Source of the DNA: an uncultured delta proteobacterium
GTDB lineage: Bacteria; Desulfobacterota; Syntrophia; Syntrophales; UBA8958
Reading direction: 5' to 3'
DNA: 64,000 nucleotides
Assembly (NCBI GenBank): GCA_903885795.1
Contig: CAISJV010000029.1
Span: 84,027-148,026 of the forward strand
Below, one piece after another: positions 1-6,437 of the stretch. Position 1 is the stretch's first letter. Every line of letters starts with the position of its first letter. The position numbers and the translations under genes are program-made. The notes under the pieces are model-generated. The model did not search any database. It was not told the origin of the DNA and saw nothing but the letters and a program-made list of their open reading frames with translations.

Positions 1-60
1 GCATAAGCCTCCACCCCTTTCCCCAACGTCCGGGGTGCTACCCATTTATCTCTGCACCTG

Positions 61-107
61 TGAACACAACCCGAGGGTTGCTAAAACCTCCCGCAGGAGT
101 ATGTTAA
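61..107 (-). repeat. Three-way-junction element, copy A
   Basis: First of three copies of a compact structured sequence. On the plus strand helix P1 is TGAAC (61-65) with GTTAA (103-107), one mismatch. P2 is CAACC (67-71) with GGTTG (76-80) around loop CGAG. P3 is CTCC (88-91) with GGAG (96-99) around CGCA. The P2-P3 joint is CTAAAA. Read on the minus strand, the direction of the neighbouring genes, the P3 loop is UGCG closed by C-G, a UNCG-type tetraloop. It lies 11 nt after the stop of the DUF3268-like fragment. Flanking TGCAC (53-57) and GTGCA (110-114) could lengthen P1. Function unknown. Confidence 0.6.
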
Positions 108-118
108 GAGTGCAAGTG

Positions 119-340
119 TTAATACGGCTTGCAAGCTTGGATAGCCTGTTTACACTGAGCATCATCAAGCATTTCAATATACTTAAATTCCTTGGGAATG
201 TTCATTATTTTGCCGAGCCAGGCATAGCCCATGCTTCGAACTTCCGCTTTTGAAATCCCCTGTGTCATCTTTCGACTCCAAAGGTTATCGAAATACTTAT
301 GCGTTTCCTTTTTCAGCTTCCGCAATTCAGCATTAGCCAA
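119..340 (-). pseudogene. C-terminal part of a DUF3268 (zinc-finger-containing) protein, 5' truncated
   Basis: The 73 residues from a TTG codon match my memory of the C-terminal half of phage/plasmid DUF3268 proteins: LANAELR, then FDNLW, then GYAWLGK and a final C..AI..C. The usual N-terminal zinc-finger half is absent. Family-like sequence (LGRLANAEL) continues upstream of the nominal start, through an open frame to about 385 that overlaps the 3' end of the DUF4942 gene, where an in-frame TAA stops it. I therefore read this as a gene that lost its 5' part, not as a complete small protein. There is no good ribosome-binding site. It sits at the end of the small-gene operon. Expression and function are doubtful. 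Confidence 0.55.
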
Positions 341-345
341 TCTGC

Positions 346-1194
346 CTAATTGCCGGGTTTGAGGCGATTTCCGCCTGCGATACTGTTAAGTTTTGCCAAA
401 AGATCCTGCCTCTTGAATTCGATGTGCAGGGTTCCGGCTTTAAACCACTTCAAGTGAAAATAATCCGTCTCCGTTTCCCACTGATTGTTTCGACATGCTT
501 CCGTAAGGGCAGTAATGATGTCGCCAGGCCACTTAATCGGGCCTTTACCATCCATTAGGTGAAAAGCATTGTCGAGAGATCGAAGTTCTGCCTCGTAGGA
601 GCTGCTTACCCTACACCCACTGTGATAACTGTCCATGACTCTTTCCCTTACAGCTTTTCGACCAACCTCATACTGAGTATTGGTTTTATGCCGGGACCTG
701 TGCGGGCGTAAAAATTCAAACGCTTCGGTGATGGCCTCTTTGGCTAGATTTCCAACATTTGGCATCATGTCCTCGATGGTTCCAATAGCATTAGCCATTG
801 TTACATCGGGAAGATCTCCGTTTTTGAGTTGGGCATCGAGCTCCGTGCGGCGGGCCACAGACATAAGGTTGTAAAATTCGCACTTCAGGAAAATATATTT
901 CCAAAAGCACTGCTTTAACTTCCTAAGAGATGTTGCAAGAGTGGTGGGTGACAATATTTCCATTGAAATCACATAAGCAGGCCCGACGACTGATACCGTT
1001 CTCTCCTCGGCGTTTTTTAACAACCGAAACCCCTCTTCTGTTTCCGCCTTAGCCTTCTCGTAATTTTCTACGAGGGTGGGAAGGGTAAGATATTTGGTGA
1101 TGTCGGTGGCTGTTTTGGCTTCCGTGTCTGCGGCTGCCATCTGTTGGAAATTCTGCTCAATTTGAGCGAAGAACAGGTCTGATTCTTTGTTCAT
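346..1194 (-). CDS. DUF4942-type protein of mobile elements
   Basis: 282 residues. The order of recognisable pieces matches the DUF4942 family carried by plasmids, prophages and ICEs: a helical N-terminal part, a W-containing segment near residue 95, a central stretch with PDVTMANAI and AKEAITEAFEFL, then LDNAFHLMDGKGP, and a C-terminal YFHLKWFKAGTLHIEFKR followed by LLAKLN. Biochemical function is not known for the family. The start is set by AAAGGAGA ahead of ATG at 1194. It follows structured element copy B and precedes the truncated DUF3268 gene. It is probably co-transcribed with the ssb-led array. Confidence 0.75.
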   Translation of the reverse strand: MNKESDLFFAQIEQNFQQMAAADTEAKTATDITKYLTLPTLVENYEKAKAETEEGFRLLKNAEERTVSVVGPAYVISMEILSPTTLATSLRKLKQCFWKYIFLKCEFYNLMSVARRTELDAQLKNGDLPDVTMANAIGTIEDMMPNVGNLAKEAITEAFEFLRPHRSRHKTNTQYEVGRKAVRERVMDSYHSGCRVSSSYEAELRSLDNAFHLMDGKGPIKWPGDIITALTEACRNNQWETETDYFHLKWFKAGTLHIEFKRQDLLAKLNSIAGGNRLKPGN

Positions 1195-1277
1195 GTGGTC
1201 TTTGTCTCCTTTTTCTTGTCGCCCTATGCTGCAAGGGTGAGGTGGCCAGAAGATTGGTTAATGTTAAATAGCGACTG

Positions 1278-1325
1278 TGGACACATTCGCGAGGAATGCT
1301 AAAGTCTCCCGCAGGATGACGTCCA
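1278..1325 (-). repeat. Three-way-junction element, copy B
   Basis: Second copy. P1 TGGAC (1278-1282) pairs with GTCCA (1321-1325). P2 CATTC (1284-1288) pairs with GAATG (1294-1298) around GCGAG. P3 is GTC-TCC (1304-1309) with GGA (1314-1316), a bulged T (1317) and GAC (1318-1320), around CGCA. The joint is CTAAA. Relative to copies A and C, P1, P2 and the lower part of P3 differ in sequence but keep pairing. It lies 35 nt after the stop codon of the gene at 1360-1710 and about 84 nt ahead of the DUF4942 gene. Confidence 0.65.
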
Positions 1326-1359
1326 TGGCGTAAAATCGGTTCGTGTTCAGGGATTCGGG

Positions 1360-1710
1360 TTAGGCGATAAAAAACGTGCCTCTGTCTTGACGATATGTTG
1401 CGAAAGAATCATGAGTAAACGTTTTGGCGATGTAACCCTCTCCATAGAATTCATTCATGCTACTGATCTCGGCGTTGTAATGCTCTTCGTCGGGACAAAC
1501 GACAATCATTTCGTCTCCTTCCAGATAGCTAACAATTGTCAGCTTTGCTTTGTTGCACCAAATGCCAAAGTAGGAAGCATCTTGGTTTGTGTCGTATTGT
1601 TCCCATCCTTCTTCGGAAGTACAAATATCGAAATCATACTTGTATCGATTTCCGAAAGCAGAAGAACGGTTTACAATTTGGTTCCCCCGTTCATTTGTTC
1701 TTGTAGCCAT
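1360..1710 (-). CDS. Hypothetical protein of conjugative elements
   Basis: 116 residues from the ATG at 1710, preceded by AAAGGAGA. An upstream in-frame ATG at 1782 lacks such a site. The protein is soluble, acidic and aromatic-rich, with DFDICTSEEGWEQYDTNQDA near residue 30 and YLEGDEMIVVCPDEE near residue 67. I have seen similar DASYFGIW-type proteins in Desulfobacterota mobile DNA but cannot name a family. It has no membrane segment or catalytic motif. It belongs to the small-gene array behind ssb and is followed by structured element copy B. Function unknown. Confidence 0.65.
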   Translation of the reverse strand: MATRTNERGNQIVNRSSAFGNRYKYDFDICTSEEGWEQYDTNQDASYFGIWCNKAKLTIVSYLEGDEMIVVCPDEEHYNAEISSMNEFYGEGYIAKTFTHDSFATYRQDRGTFFIA

Positions 1711-1843
1711 TTTTTTCTCCTTTGATCCGCCTGCCCAGATTTGATGTACACACTCCGAAATACAACATCTCTCTTCCGGCAAAATCCAAGATTTTGCCTA
1801 TTGCGCACATTATCCGCGCCAGGACCTTTTTCATTCTATTCAT
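1691..1843 (-). CDS. Small basic protein, 50 aa
   Basis: Reading from ATG 1843 behind GGGAGAGAAAACA gives a 50-residue basic peptide with an amphipathic first half (KKVLARIMCAIGKILDFAG) and a lysine-rich tail. It overlaps the end of the upstream gene by 8 nt and the start of the downstream gene by about 20 nt, which fits translational coupling in a packed operon. No family recognised. The alternative is that it is only a chance open frame in the junction, so confidence is modest. Confidence 0.4.
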   Translation of the reverse strand: MNRMKKVLARIMCAIGKILDFAGREMLYFGVCTSNLGRRIKGEKNGYKNK

Positions 1844-2954
1844 TGTTTTCTCTCCCTTTCGGTAATGTTTTTGGCAGTTGATGCCTATGCCTGAGTAGCA
1901 ACCGACGCGCAGCCTGAACGGCTTCATTGTCGGGATGACCATTTGCTGTTGCGATCAACTTTTCAATCCTGCTTGACGGCCTGATTTCTCCGGCAGCTAT
2001 TTTGGATCGGTACTCTTCGCGAAGGGTTTCTCTTTTTTCGACTAAGGCCCTGTCTTTCCGCGCCTGAGCTTCGATCAGGCGTTTTCGGATATTGCCTTCG
2101 GGAATGTTTTTGTGAAGCGCACAATCTCCGATATCCTGTCGAGAGGCACCATTTTGCGTAAGGTACGTTTCTTCGTCGATAACCCTCGGTGGTTGAAGGT
2201 CGGGATAGCCGTCCAGCACAATAGATGGGACGTTCTTGCCCTCGGCCAAGGCTTTTTTGACTGAATCGTAATGATCCAATGCCACTTTGCCAATGGGTAA
2301 TTCAGCCATGTGTTTTCGTGGCAAACAATGGATGTCGTTTGGAAGTTCGTCGGCTGCACCCTTGAAAAGCATGCTGTCAGCGTAATCGCTCCTGGTTATC
2401 TGCCATGGCGCCACTTTTTCCCTTTCCTGAAGATCAGGGTAGCTCATGAGTACTTTTGCAGAAACTGATTTTCCTTCTATAATCGCTTGCCGAACAACAC
2501 ACTTATGGTGCGTCAGCACAGTCGCCGGTAAATCACGATCATGCATGATAAGGGTTTTGCGATTTGGAAGGCGGAAAAGATTGAGACCTGCCTTTTTGTC
2601 GTAAAGTTGGAGGATTTGGCTCATGATGGTTGTCACGCCGACTTCCGTTTGGCCGGTTGCAACTACTTCATGGGCAATTTGCCAGAGGGACGAAAATCCC
2701 TCATCTGTTGTGGTCTGCACGTTGCGCATTCCACTTTGGGCATTCCCCGATTTTCCGTGTCCTTCGCGAACAGGGATGAAAATATGATTTTCTTTCCACT
2801 CCGTCAGAGTCATCTCCCAGGGTGCCAGCTCGCCGTCTTTGCGATCAGCAAAGATGTCGTCAAGGCATTCGGAAGATTGATCTGTGGGAAGGGGAAGGGA
2901 AGGGGGTGCTTCAGTGGAAGGCTCCGTCTTTGAAAGCAAAGACAGAAGAGTCAT
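1836..2954 (-). CDS. Protein with repeated PDL-type modules, mobile-element associated
   Basis: 372 residues, start ATG 2954 behind GAAAGGAGA. It contains a repeated module: a His, then V..AI.EGK.VSAKVLMSYPDLQ (about residues 148-175), and again V.KALAEGK.VPSIVLDGYPDL (about 227-252). The same kind of module occurs as a tail in plasmid and phage helicase/methylase-like proteins. PWEMTLTEW and PWQITRSDY form a second repeat pair. The C-terminus is strongly charged with a long helix. There is no catalytic motif, so a protein- or DNA-binding adaptor is possible but unproven. It lies in the ssb-led small-gene operon. Confidence 0.65.
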   Translation of the reverse strand: MTLLSLLSKTEPSTEAPPSLPLPTDQSSECLDDIFADRKDGELAPWEMTLTEWKENHIFIPVREGHGKSGNAQSGMRNVQTTTDEGFSSLWQIAHEVVATGQTEVGVTTIMSQILQLYDKKAGLNLFRLPNRKTLIMHDRDLPATVLTHHKCVVRQAIIEGKSVSAKVLMSYPDLQEREKVAPWQITRSDYADSMLFKGAADELPNDIHCLPRKHMAELPIGKVALDHYDSVKKALAEGKNVPSIVLDGYPDLQPPRVIDEETYLTQNGASRQDIGDCALHKNIPEGNIRKRLIEAQARKDRALVEKRETLREEYRSKIAAGEIRPSSRIEKLIATANGHPDNEAVQAARRLLLRHRHQLPKTLPKGRENNE

Positions 2955-2972
2955 AATGTTGTCTCCTTTCGG

Positions 2973-3074
2973 TCAGGTAATGGAATGTCTGGGGATGTGG
3001 TTCTTGCGGCGTTTTTCGCCTCTTTCGATCCACCGCTTTTGGACTACAATGTGGTGCATTGGTTCGGCGATCAC
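2973..3074 (-). CDS. Small basic peptide, 33 aa, GTG start overlapping upstream stop
   Basis: A GTG at 3074 overlaps the TGA of the preceding small gene as GTGA and opens 33 codons rich in Lys, Arg and His (MHHIVVQKRWIERGEKRR in the middle). AGGAGG stands just ahead of the GTG, and an internal ATG four codons later is an alternative start. The 3' end runs into the ATTACC motif that precedes the next gene. No family recognised. The four-base overlap and strong Shine-Dalgarno support it, and its length weighs against. Confidence 0.35.
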   Translation of the reverse strand: MIAEPMHHIVVQKRWIERGEKRRKNHIPRHSIT

Positions 3075-3208
3075 TTCCTCCTGGCGAACAAGTGGGCTTC
3101 CAGTACGATTATGTAATCATCGCTCTGTAAGCTGTCCACGCTGCCTGGACGAAGAGCATCAACTATTGCCCTAAATTCGTCAATCATACCCAGTTTCTTT
3201 TTGTTCAT
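3071..3208 (-). CDS. Small hypothetical protein, 45 aa
   Basis: Starts at ATG 3208 behind AGGAGGAACGATC, one of the stronger ribosome-binding sites here. The 45 residues begin MNKKKLGMIDEFRAIVDALR and end LEAHLFARRK. It is mainly helical and soluble, with no family recognised. The next reading frame starts inside its stop codon. It is part of the array of small genes behind ssb. Confidence 0.5.
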   Translation of the reverse strand: MNKKKLGMIDEFRAIVDALRPGSVDSLQSDDYIIVLEAHLFARRK

Positions 3209-3266
3209 GATCGTTCCTCCTGTTATCCCGGCCCCAATTGGCCGGGTGTCTTTTCGTTTCGTGGAA

Positions 3267-3638
3267 TCAGACAGCTACCCTTTCTTCCACTGTTTGGGTT
3301 GTTACCGTGAGACACATACAAGCGGGTATTTCCGTTACATGTGCGCAAATAGGCGTTGCTCCTATCCCATCGTCAACGAAGAAGAGGTCCACATCTGCAT
3401 TGGTATAATGCGCCCTTATTCCCAACAGGCCATAAGGTGCAAGCTCGTGTGAATCAGCAATGTGGGATGCTTTGGGAATTTTGAATTCCTTTATAATTTC
3501 CTTAATTGCGTAGCCTTGGGAAAATCCCATAGAGAAAGGCAATTCTTCCCACGTCATCATCTTGATAGCAGCCAGGACTATGTCCTGATTGCCTTCCCAG
3601 TATTCTCGGCCTACGTTCAGCCAGTCTATTCTTTCCAT
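3267..3638 (-). CDS. Hypothetical protein
   Basis: 123 residues, start ATG 3638 behind AAAGGAGAACGCT. The N-terminal half is helical (MERIDWLNVGREYW, then IKMMTWEELPFSMGFSQGYAIKEII). The second half looks like beta strands with LLGIRAHYTNADVDLFFVDD and a closing hydrophobic ICAHV segment. No membrane span, signal peptide or catalytic signature is visible. Not recognised. A small accessory protein of the element's ssb-linked array. Confidence 0.6.
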   Translation of the reverse strand: MERIDWLNVGREYWEGNQDIVLAAIKMMTWEELPFSMGFSQGYAIKEIIKEFKIPKASHIADSHELAPYGLLGIRAHYTNADVDLFFVDDGIGATPICAHVTEIPACMCLTVTTQTVEERVAV

Positions 3639-3672
3639 AGCGTTCTCCTTTTATAAGTATTGGGCTTTCGAG

Positions 3673-3858
3673 TTAATCGATGCCTCCTGTCAATATTTCG
3701 CCCTTTCCTTTTCTTGGGTTGTTTTTATCAACTAAAGATCCCAACCTGTAGGCAATCTCAGTCATCGCTTTCCACTGGTGATCACCTGCCGGGATGCGAA
3801 GGGCGTTTTCTATCATCCCAGCAAAATACATAACCATTTCTCTCCCGTGTTTAGTCAT
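3673..3858 (-). CDS. Hypothetical protein, 61 aa
   Basis: I choose ATG 3858, eight bases after AGGAG. ATG 3864 would be only two bases from it, and the longer frame to 4104 runs antisense through the next gene. The product is helical with MVMYFAGMIENALRIPAG and a charged, glycine-rich tail ending GGID. The neighbour upstream ends GGVD, perhaps by chance. No family recognised. ATTACC lies directly upstream of the Shine-Dalgarno. Confidence 0.5.
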   Translation of the reverse strand: MTKHGREMVMYFAGMIENALRIPAGDHQWKAMTEIAYRLGSLVDKNNPRKGKGEILTGGID

Positions 3859-3892
3859 CACCATTTCTCCTTTCGGTAATGCGGTACTCGAT

Positions 3893-4120
3893 TTAATCGA
3901 CGCCTCCGGCCAATGCTTCGCCGCAGTCGCAGCAGACGACGCAAATGACCGGTATCTCGTAACGGGGATCCTCGACGGTCCAAGAATACAGACGGTGAGG
4001 GGCGTGCTTGCAGATCGTGTTGGGGGCCGGCTTAAACTTCTTCTTGCCTGCCGCCTCCTTTTTCTGAACACCACTCTTGCCCTTGGAATAGGAGTCAAAG
4101 CCAAACTGTGACTGCTTCAT
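3893..4120 (-). CDS. Small zinc-ribbon-like protein
   Basis: 75 residues from ATG 4120, which overlaps the upstream stop as ATGA and follows GGAGGGAATC. The N-terminal half is Lys-rich and disordered. The C-terminal half has ICKHAPH, then ICVVCCDCGEAL, suggesting a Cys/His metal site. The tail ends GGVD. No family recognised. Tight coupling to 4117-4362, another Cys-rich small protein, suggests the two are made together. Confidence 0.5.
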   Translation of the reverse strand: MKQSQFGFDSYSKGKSGVQKKEAAGKKKFKPAPNTICKHAPHRLYSWTVEDPRYEIPVICVVCCDCGEALAGGVD

Positions 4121-4362
4121 GATTCCCTCCATGTCAAGCGAGCATAGATTTCGCTCGCCAAGTCTTTATCATACTTCTTTCCAATGACCTGGTCATGCAT
4201 GATGATTGTATTACACCTGCTGTACTTCATCGCCTCATTCACATAGATCTCGCAAAATATGCAGAACCAGCGAATTCCTCTTCCGTTATCCCACATTTGG
4301 GCCATAGCCCGATCGCAATGGGGACAAACCTCGAACACGCCATTAGACAATTGACGTTTCAT
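4117..4362 (-). CDS. Small zinc-ribbon protein
   Basis: About 81 residues from ATG 4362, with AGGAG seven bases upstream. A second ATG at 4368 is too close to the Shine-Dalgarno. CPHC at about residue 14 and CIFC at about 35 form a classical two-knuckle zinc ribbon (treble-clef type) with WF between them. The C-terminal half is charged and helical. No enzyme motif. Such proteins in mobile elements are usually DNA- or protein-binding, which is inference here. It overlaps the next gene by 4 nt. Confidence 0.55.
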   Translation of the reverse strand: MKRQLSNGVFEVCPHCDRAMAQMWDNGRGIRWFCIFCEIYVNEAMKYSRCNTIIMHDQVIGKKYDKDLASEIYARLTWRES

Positions 4363-4398
4363 TTTCATTCTCCTTTTTAGGTAATGTTTGGGATTGGT

Positions 4399-4686
4399 TT
4401 AGCGGAACACGAACTCAATGGCAGAGTGGGTGAAAAAATATACCCGCTTGCCGTGATGCCTTGACCGTGAGTAGGCGACGCAGTAGTCGCCAGCCATTGT
4501 CAGGCCACGTCGAGGGTGTCGTGCGTATGCCAGTTGCTGTTCGATTTCTGCCAGACACTCCCGGTTGACGTGCTTCAAGAACGCCCGCCGGGTTACATCT
4601 CTCGCTTGATCTACCATGTCGGATAGGCCACCTTCTGAATGGACATCATTCGTTGGCCAAGCAACGCAGGAGCTGTAGTAATTCAT
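4399..4686 (-). CDS. Hypothetical protein of integrative elements
   Basis: 95 residues, ATG 4686 behind TTAGGAGGCATAT. The segment TRRAFLKHVN, then AEIEQQLAYA, then GLTMAGDYCVAYSRSRHHGK and a final aromatic IEFVF matches a small protein I associate with proteobacterial ICEs and plasmids, whose function is unknown. The pattern looks like a helix pair followed by a beta sheet. No catalytic residues stand out. Part of the ssb-linked array. Confidence 0.6.
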   Translation of the reverse strand: MNYYSSCVAWPTNDVHSEGGLSDMVDQARDVTRRAFLKHVNRECLAEIEQQLAYARHPRRGLTMAGDYCVAYSRSRHHGKRVYFFTHSAIEFVFR

Positions 4687-4695
4687 ATATGCCTC

Positions 4696-5115
4696 CTAAA
4701 AATTGTCCGTTGGATGACGGGGCTTGGGCCATTCGTCAGCTTCTTCGAACATGATTTCCGTCTCCGCATTACGGAGGGCCAGCTCCGCCGTCCTGAGTTC
4801 ATCCTCCAGTCGTCTGTGCCGGAAGATTCCAGGAAGCGCATCTACTCCTTCTTTAGTCTGCGCCGCATCCTCTTTGTGAAGTCTCTCGCGGAAGGAATGG
4901 ACATGTTGAATAATCTCCCGGACTTGTTCCGGGGACCTCTCTTCGTTCTCCTTCGTATTGAATATGACGGATATGTCTCCATTATTGTTAATAAATTCTA
5001 CGTCCTTATGACCCAATGTTATTATCCAGTGTACAATTTTATCAAGGATTACGGAAATTTCATCGAGCGCAATTTCCCTACTTTCGTCTGGGTTCATGTC
5101 AATTACTATTCTCAT
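4696..5115 (-). CDS. Hypothetical acidic protein
   Basis: 139 residues from ATG 5115 behind AAGGAGAACAAA. The N-terminal 60 residues alternate strands and helices (MRIVIDMNPDE, then VHWIITLGHKDVEFI, then ISVIFNTK). The rest is a long charged helix, likely coiled coil, with LRTAELALRNAETEIMFEEA. A helical, acidic, soluble product fits several anti-defence or DNA-mimic proteins, but nothing specific is recognised. It is the first gene after the terminator-like hairpin at 5136-5184. Confidence 0.55.
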   Translation of the reverse strand: MRIVIDMNPDESREIALDEISVILDKIVHWIITLGHKDVEFINNNGDISVIFNTKENEERSPEQVREIIQHVHSFRERLHKEDAAQTKEGVDALPGIFRHRRLEDELRTAELALRNAETEIMFEEADEWPKPRHPTDNF

Positions 5116-5135
5116 TTTGTTCTCCTTTCTTAGAT

Positions 5136-5184
5136 AAAAAAAGACCCCCGGAACGATGCAATTGCAGTTCTTTCCGGGAGTCCT
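5136..5184 (-). terminator. Rho-independent terminator or attenuator inside the small-gene array
   Basis: On the minus strand GACTCCCGGAA pairs with TTCCGGGGGTC around a loop containing GCAATTGC, followed by TTTTTTT. It lies between the genes at 5192-5383 and 4696-5115, which point the same way with no obvious new promoter after it. It could therefore act as a partial terminator that sets expression of the downstream genes. Confidence 0.75.
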
Positions 5185-5191
5185 TAGTGTT

Positions 5192-5383
5192 TCAGATTGA
5201 TGAGTAGGTAGCAGCCGATTTCGCAGCCGTGTCCGCCATTACTCGCAAACTGTCCAGGTCAATACGACGGCCTTCTTCGATAATGAAGGTCGTACCGCAC
5301 GAATCACACCGCAGTTTGTCAACGAGGCAGGTCAGATGCGACCGCTGGTCCTCTCCGCATTTGGGACATTGATACTTCATCAT
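5192..5383 (-). CDS. Zinc-ribbon protein, 63 aa
   Basis: Starts ATG 5383 (or the adjacent ATG one codon in) behind GGAAGGAGATTAGC. CPKCG at residue 6 and CDSCG at residue 27 make a rubredoxin-like zinc ribbon, followed by TTFIIEEGRR and a helical tail. Likely a small metal-binding adaptor; partner unknown. ATTACC stands upstream of its Shine-Dalgarno neighbourhood at 5399-5404. Followed by a strong terminator hairpin. Confidence 0.6.
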   Translation of the reverse strand: MMKYQCPKCGEDQRSHLTCLVDKLRCDSCGTTFIIEEGRRIDLDSLRVMADTAAKSAATYSSI

Positions 5384-5409
5384 GGCTAATCTCCTTCCGG
5401 TAATCGTCG

Positions 5410-5562
5410 TTACGCATCTACATTGGCGATCTTAATGCAGGTGAGGCGAGTAATCCTGGACAGGATCACCGCCATCTCATGCACATCGCTTTCCATTGCC
5501 AGAAAGGTCCTGGTCCACGTTCCCTTGCCAGGGATTTGAAACACAAACTCGAAACTTTTCAT
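5410..5562 (-). CDS. Small hypothetical protein, 50 aa
   Basis: Starts at ATG 5562 with AAAGGAGAAAAGTC upstream. Longer versions beginning further upstream run into structured element copy C. The sequence MKSFEFVFQIPGKGTWTRTF is strand-rich, then comes a helix (MAVILSRITRLT) and a last strand. No family recognised. Lies between structured element copy C and the zinc-ribbon gene. Confidence 0.5.
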   Translation of the reverse strand: MKSFEFVFQIPGKGTWTRTFLAMESDVHEMAVILSRITRLTCIKIANVDA

Positions 5563-5711
5563 GACTTTTCTCCTTTCCATGCTGTCAAAAGTTTTGATTA
5601 TCAAAATAGTGCAGGGACTTTCGACAGCGGTTTGGGGTAATAAAATGCCGCCCGTGCCTCTTGAGAGAGGTCGGTACGGCAATGAGAGTTAAATCCTAGT
5701 CCCTGGAACTG

Positions 5712-5759
5712 TGAACACATCCATGAGGGATGCTAAAGCTTCCCGCAGGATAGCGTTCA
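5712..5759 (-). repeat. Three-way-junction element, copy C
   Basis: Best-paired copy. P1 TGAAC (5712-5716) pairs with GTTCA (5755-5759). P2 CATCC (5718-5722) pairs with GGATG (5728-5732) around ATGAG. P3 GCT-TCC (5738-5743) pairs with GGA (5748-5750), bulged T (5751), AGC (5752-5754), around CGCA. The P2-P3 joint is CTAAA. It lies 15 nt after the stop of the 30-codon frame at 5775-5867 and about 150 nt ahead of the 50-aa gene at 5562. Confidence 0.7.
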
Positions 5760-5774
5760 GGTGCAGAGAGGTAA

Positions 5775-5867
5775 TTACTGCGCAAATACAGCTATAATCG
5801 CCGCTATTTCTGCCATATAAAGGCAGGCGGCAAACATGCGTGGAATTTCCATGTTTAGCATTTGCAT
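5775..5867 (-). CDS. Possible small membrane peptide, 30 aa
   Basis: From ATG 5867 (GAAGGA about ten bases upstream) the frame encodes 30 residues, of which FAACLYMAEIAAIIAVFAQ is a single plausible transmembrane helix. An alternative overlapping frame of 64 codons (5689-5883) would run through structured element copy C, which I think less likely. The gene would be just downstream of ssb. No family recognised. Confidence 0.3.
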   Translation of the reverse strand: MQMLNMEIPRMFAACLYMAEIAAIIAVFAQ

Positions 5868-5992
5868 CTTCTTCATCCTTCATCTAAAGGGGCCACGGAC
5901 AGGATTGGGATGGTTTCCTCATCGTCCGGCTTCTTTGGTTCCCTCGCCCTTTAGGGCCGTGACCAAGTTAAGGAACCTTACCTAGGTAGCCC

Positions 5993-6406
5993 TCAAAAAG
6001 GCACGTCGTCATCCATGTAGCTGCCATCCGGGGATGCTGTCATTCCAGGCTGCTGTGCTCCAGGATCGTCGTCACTCTGCTGCTTCTTTTCGAGAAGCTT
6101 CATGTCGAACAGGATGGCTTCGGTTTTGTACCGTTTCACACCTTCCTTGTCCTCCCATGATCGAGTTTTGAGTCGGCCCTCAACAAAGACCAAGCGGCCC
6201 TTTACGAGGTACTGACCAGTGATTTCTGCCAGCTTGCCCCAACACACGCAGGACAACCATTCGGTTTCCTTAATCGGACTTCCGGATTTGTCCTTGCGAA
6301 CATAATCGGATGCAACCGAAAAGCTGGTGACCTGTGCTCCGTCCGGTGTAAACCTAACTTCAGGATCCCTTCCGAGACGTCCAATAAACTGCACTTTGTT
6401 CAACAT
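5993..6406 (-). CDS. ssb: Single-stranded DNA-binding protein
   Basis: 137 residues, slightly shorter than chromosomal SSB. An OB-fold runs through residues 1-105 with typical LNKVQFIGRLGRDPEVRF, TEWLSCVCWGK and VKGRLVFVEGRLK. A short Gln/Pro-rich linker and the conserved acidic tip DDDVPF end the protein. The tip recruits replication and repair proteins in other SSBs. In conjugative elements SSB coats the incoming strand and is usually one of the first leading-region genes. It heads the small-gene array and is preceded by the duplicated structured leader (6438-6565). Start ATG 6406 has AAAGGAGAAG upstream. Confidence 0.95.
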   Translation of the reverse strand: MLNKVQFIGRLGRDPEVRFTPDGAQVTSFSVASDYVRKDKSGSPIKETEWLSCVCWGKLAEITGQYLVKGRLVFVEGRLKTRSWEDKEGVKRYKTEAILFDMKLLEKKQQSDDDPGAQQPGMTASPDGSYMDDDVPF

Positions 6407-6437
6407 TTTTTACTTCTCCTTTCTCCTTGAAATTGTG

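Noticed and set aside
4639..5133. 164-codon plus-strand frame opposite the small-gene array
   Set aside because: Antisense to two minus-strand genes with good ribosome sites. The frame itself has none and runs across the terminator region's edge.
61..5759. Integron attC sites as explanation for the three-way-junction repeats
   Set aside because: The copies follow stop codons and are palindrome-like, but they lack the GTTRRRY/RYYYAAC core pair in all copies (copy B has GTCC), and no integron integrase is visible.
61..5759. Hammerhead-type ribozyme as explanation for the three-way junction
   Set aside because: No CUGAUGA and GAAA core on either strand.
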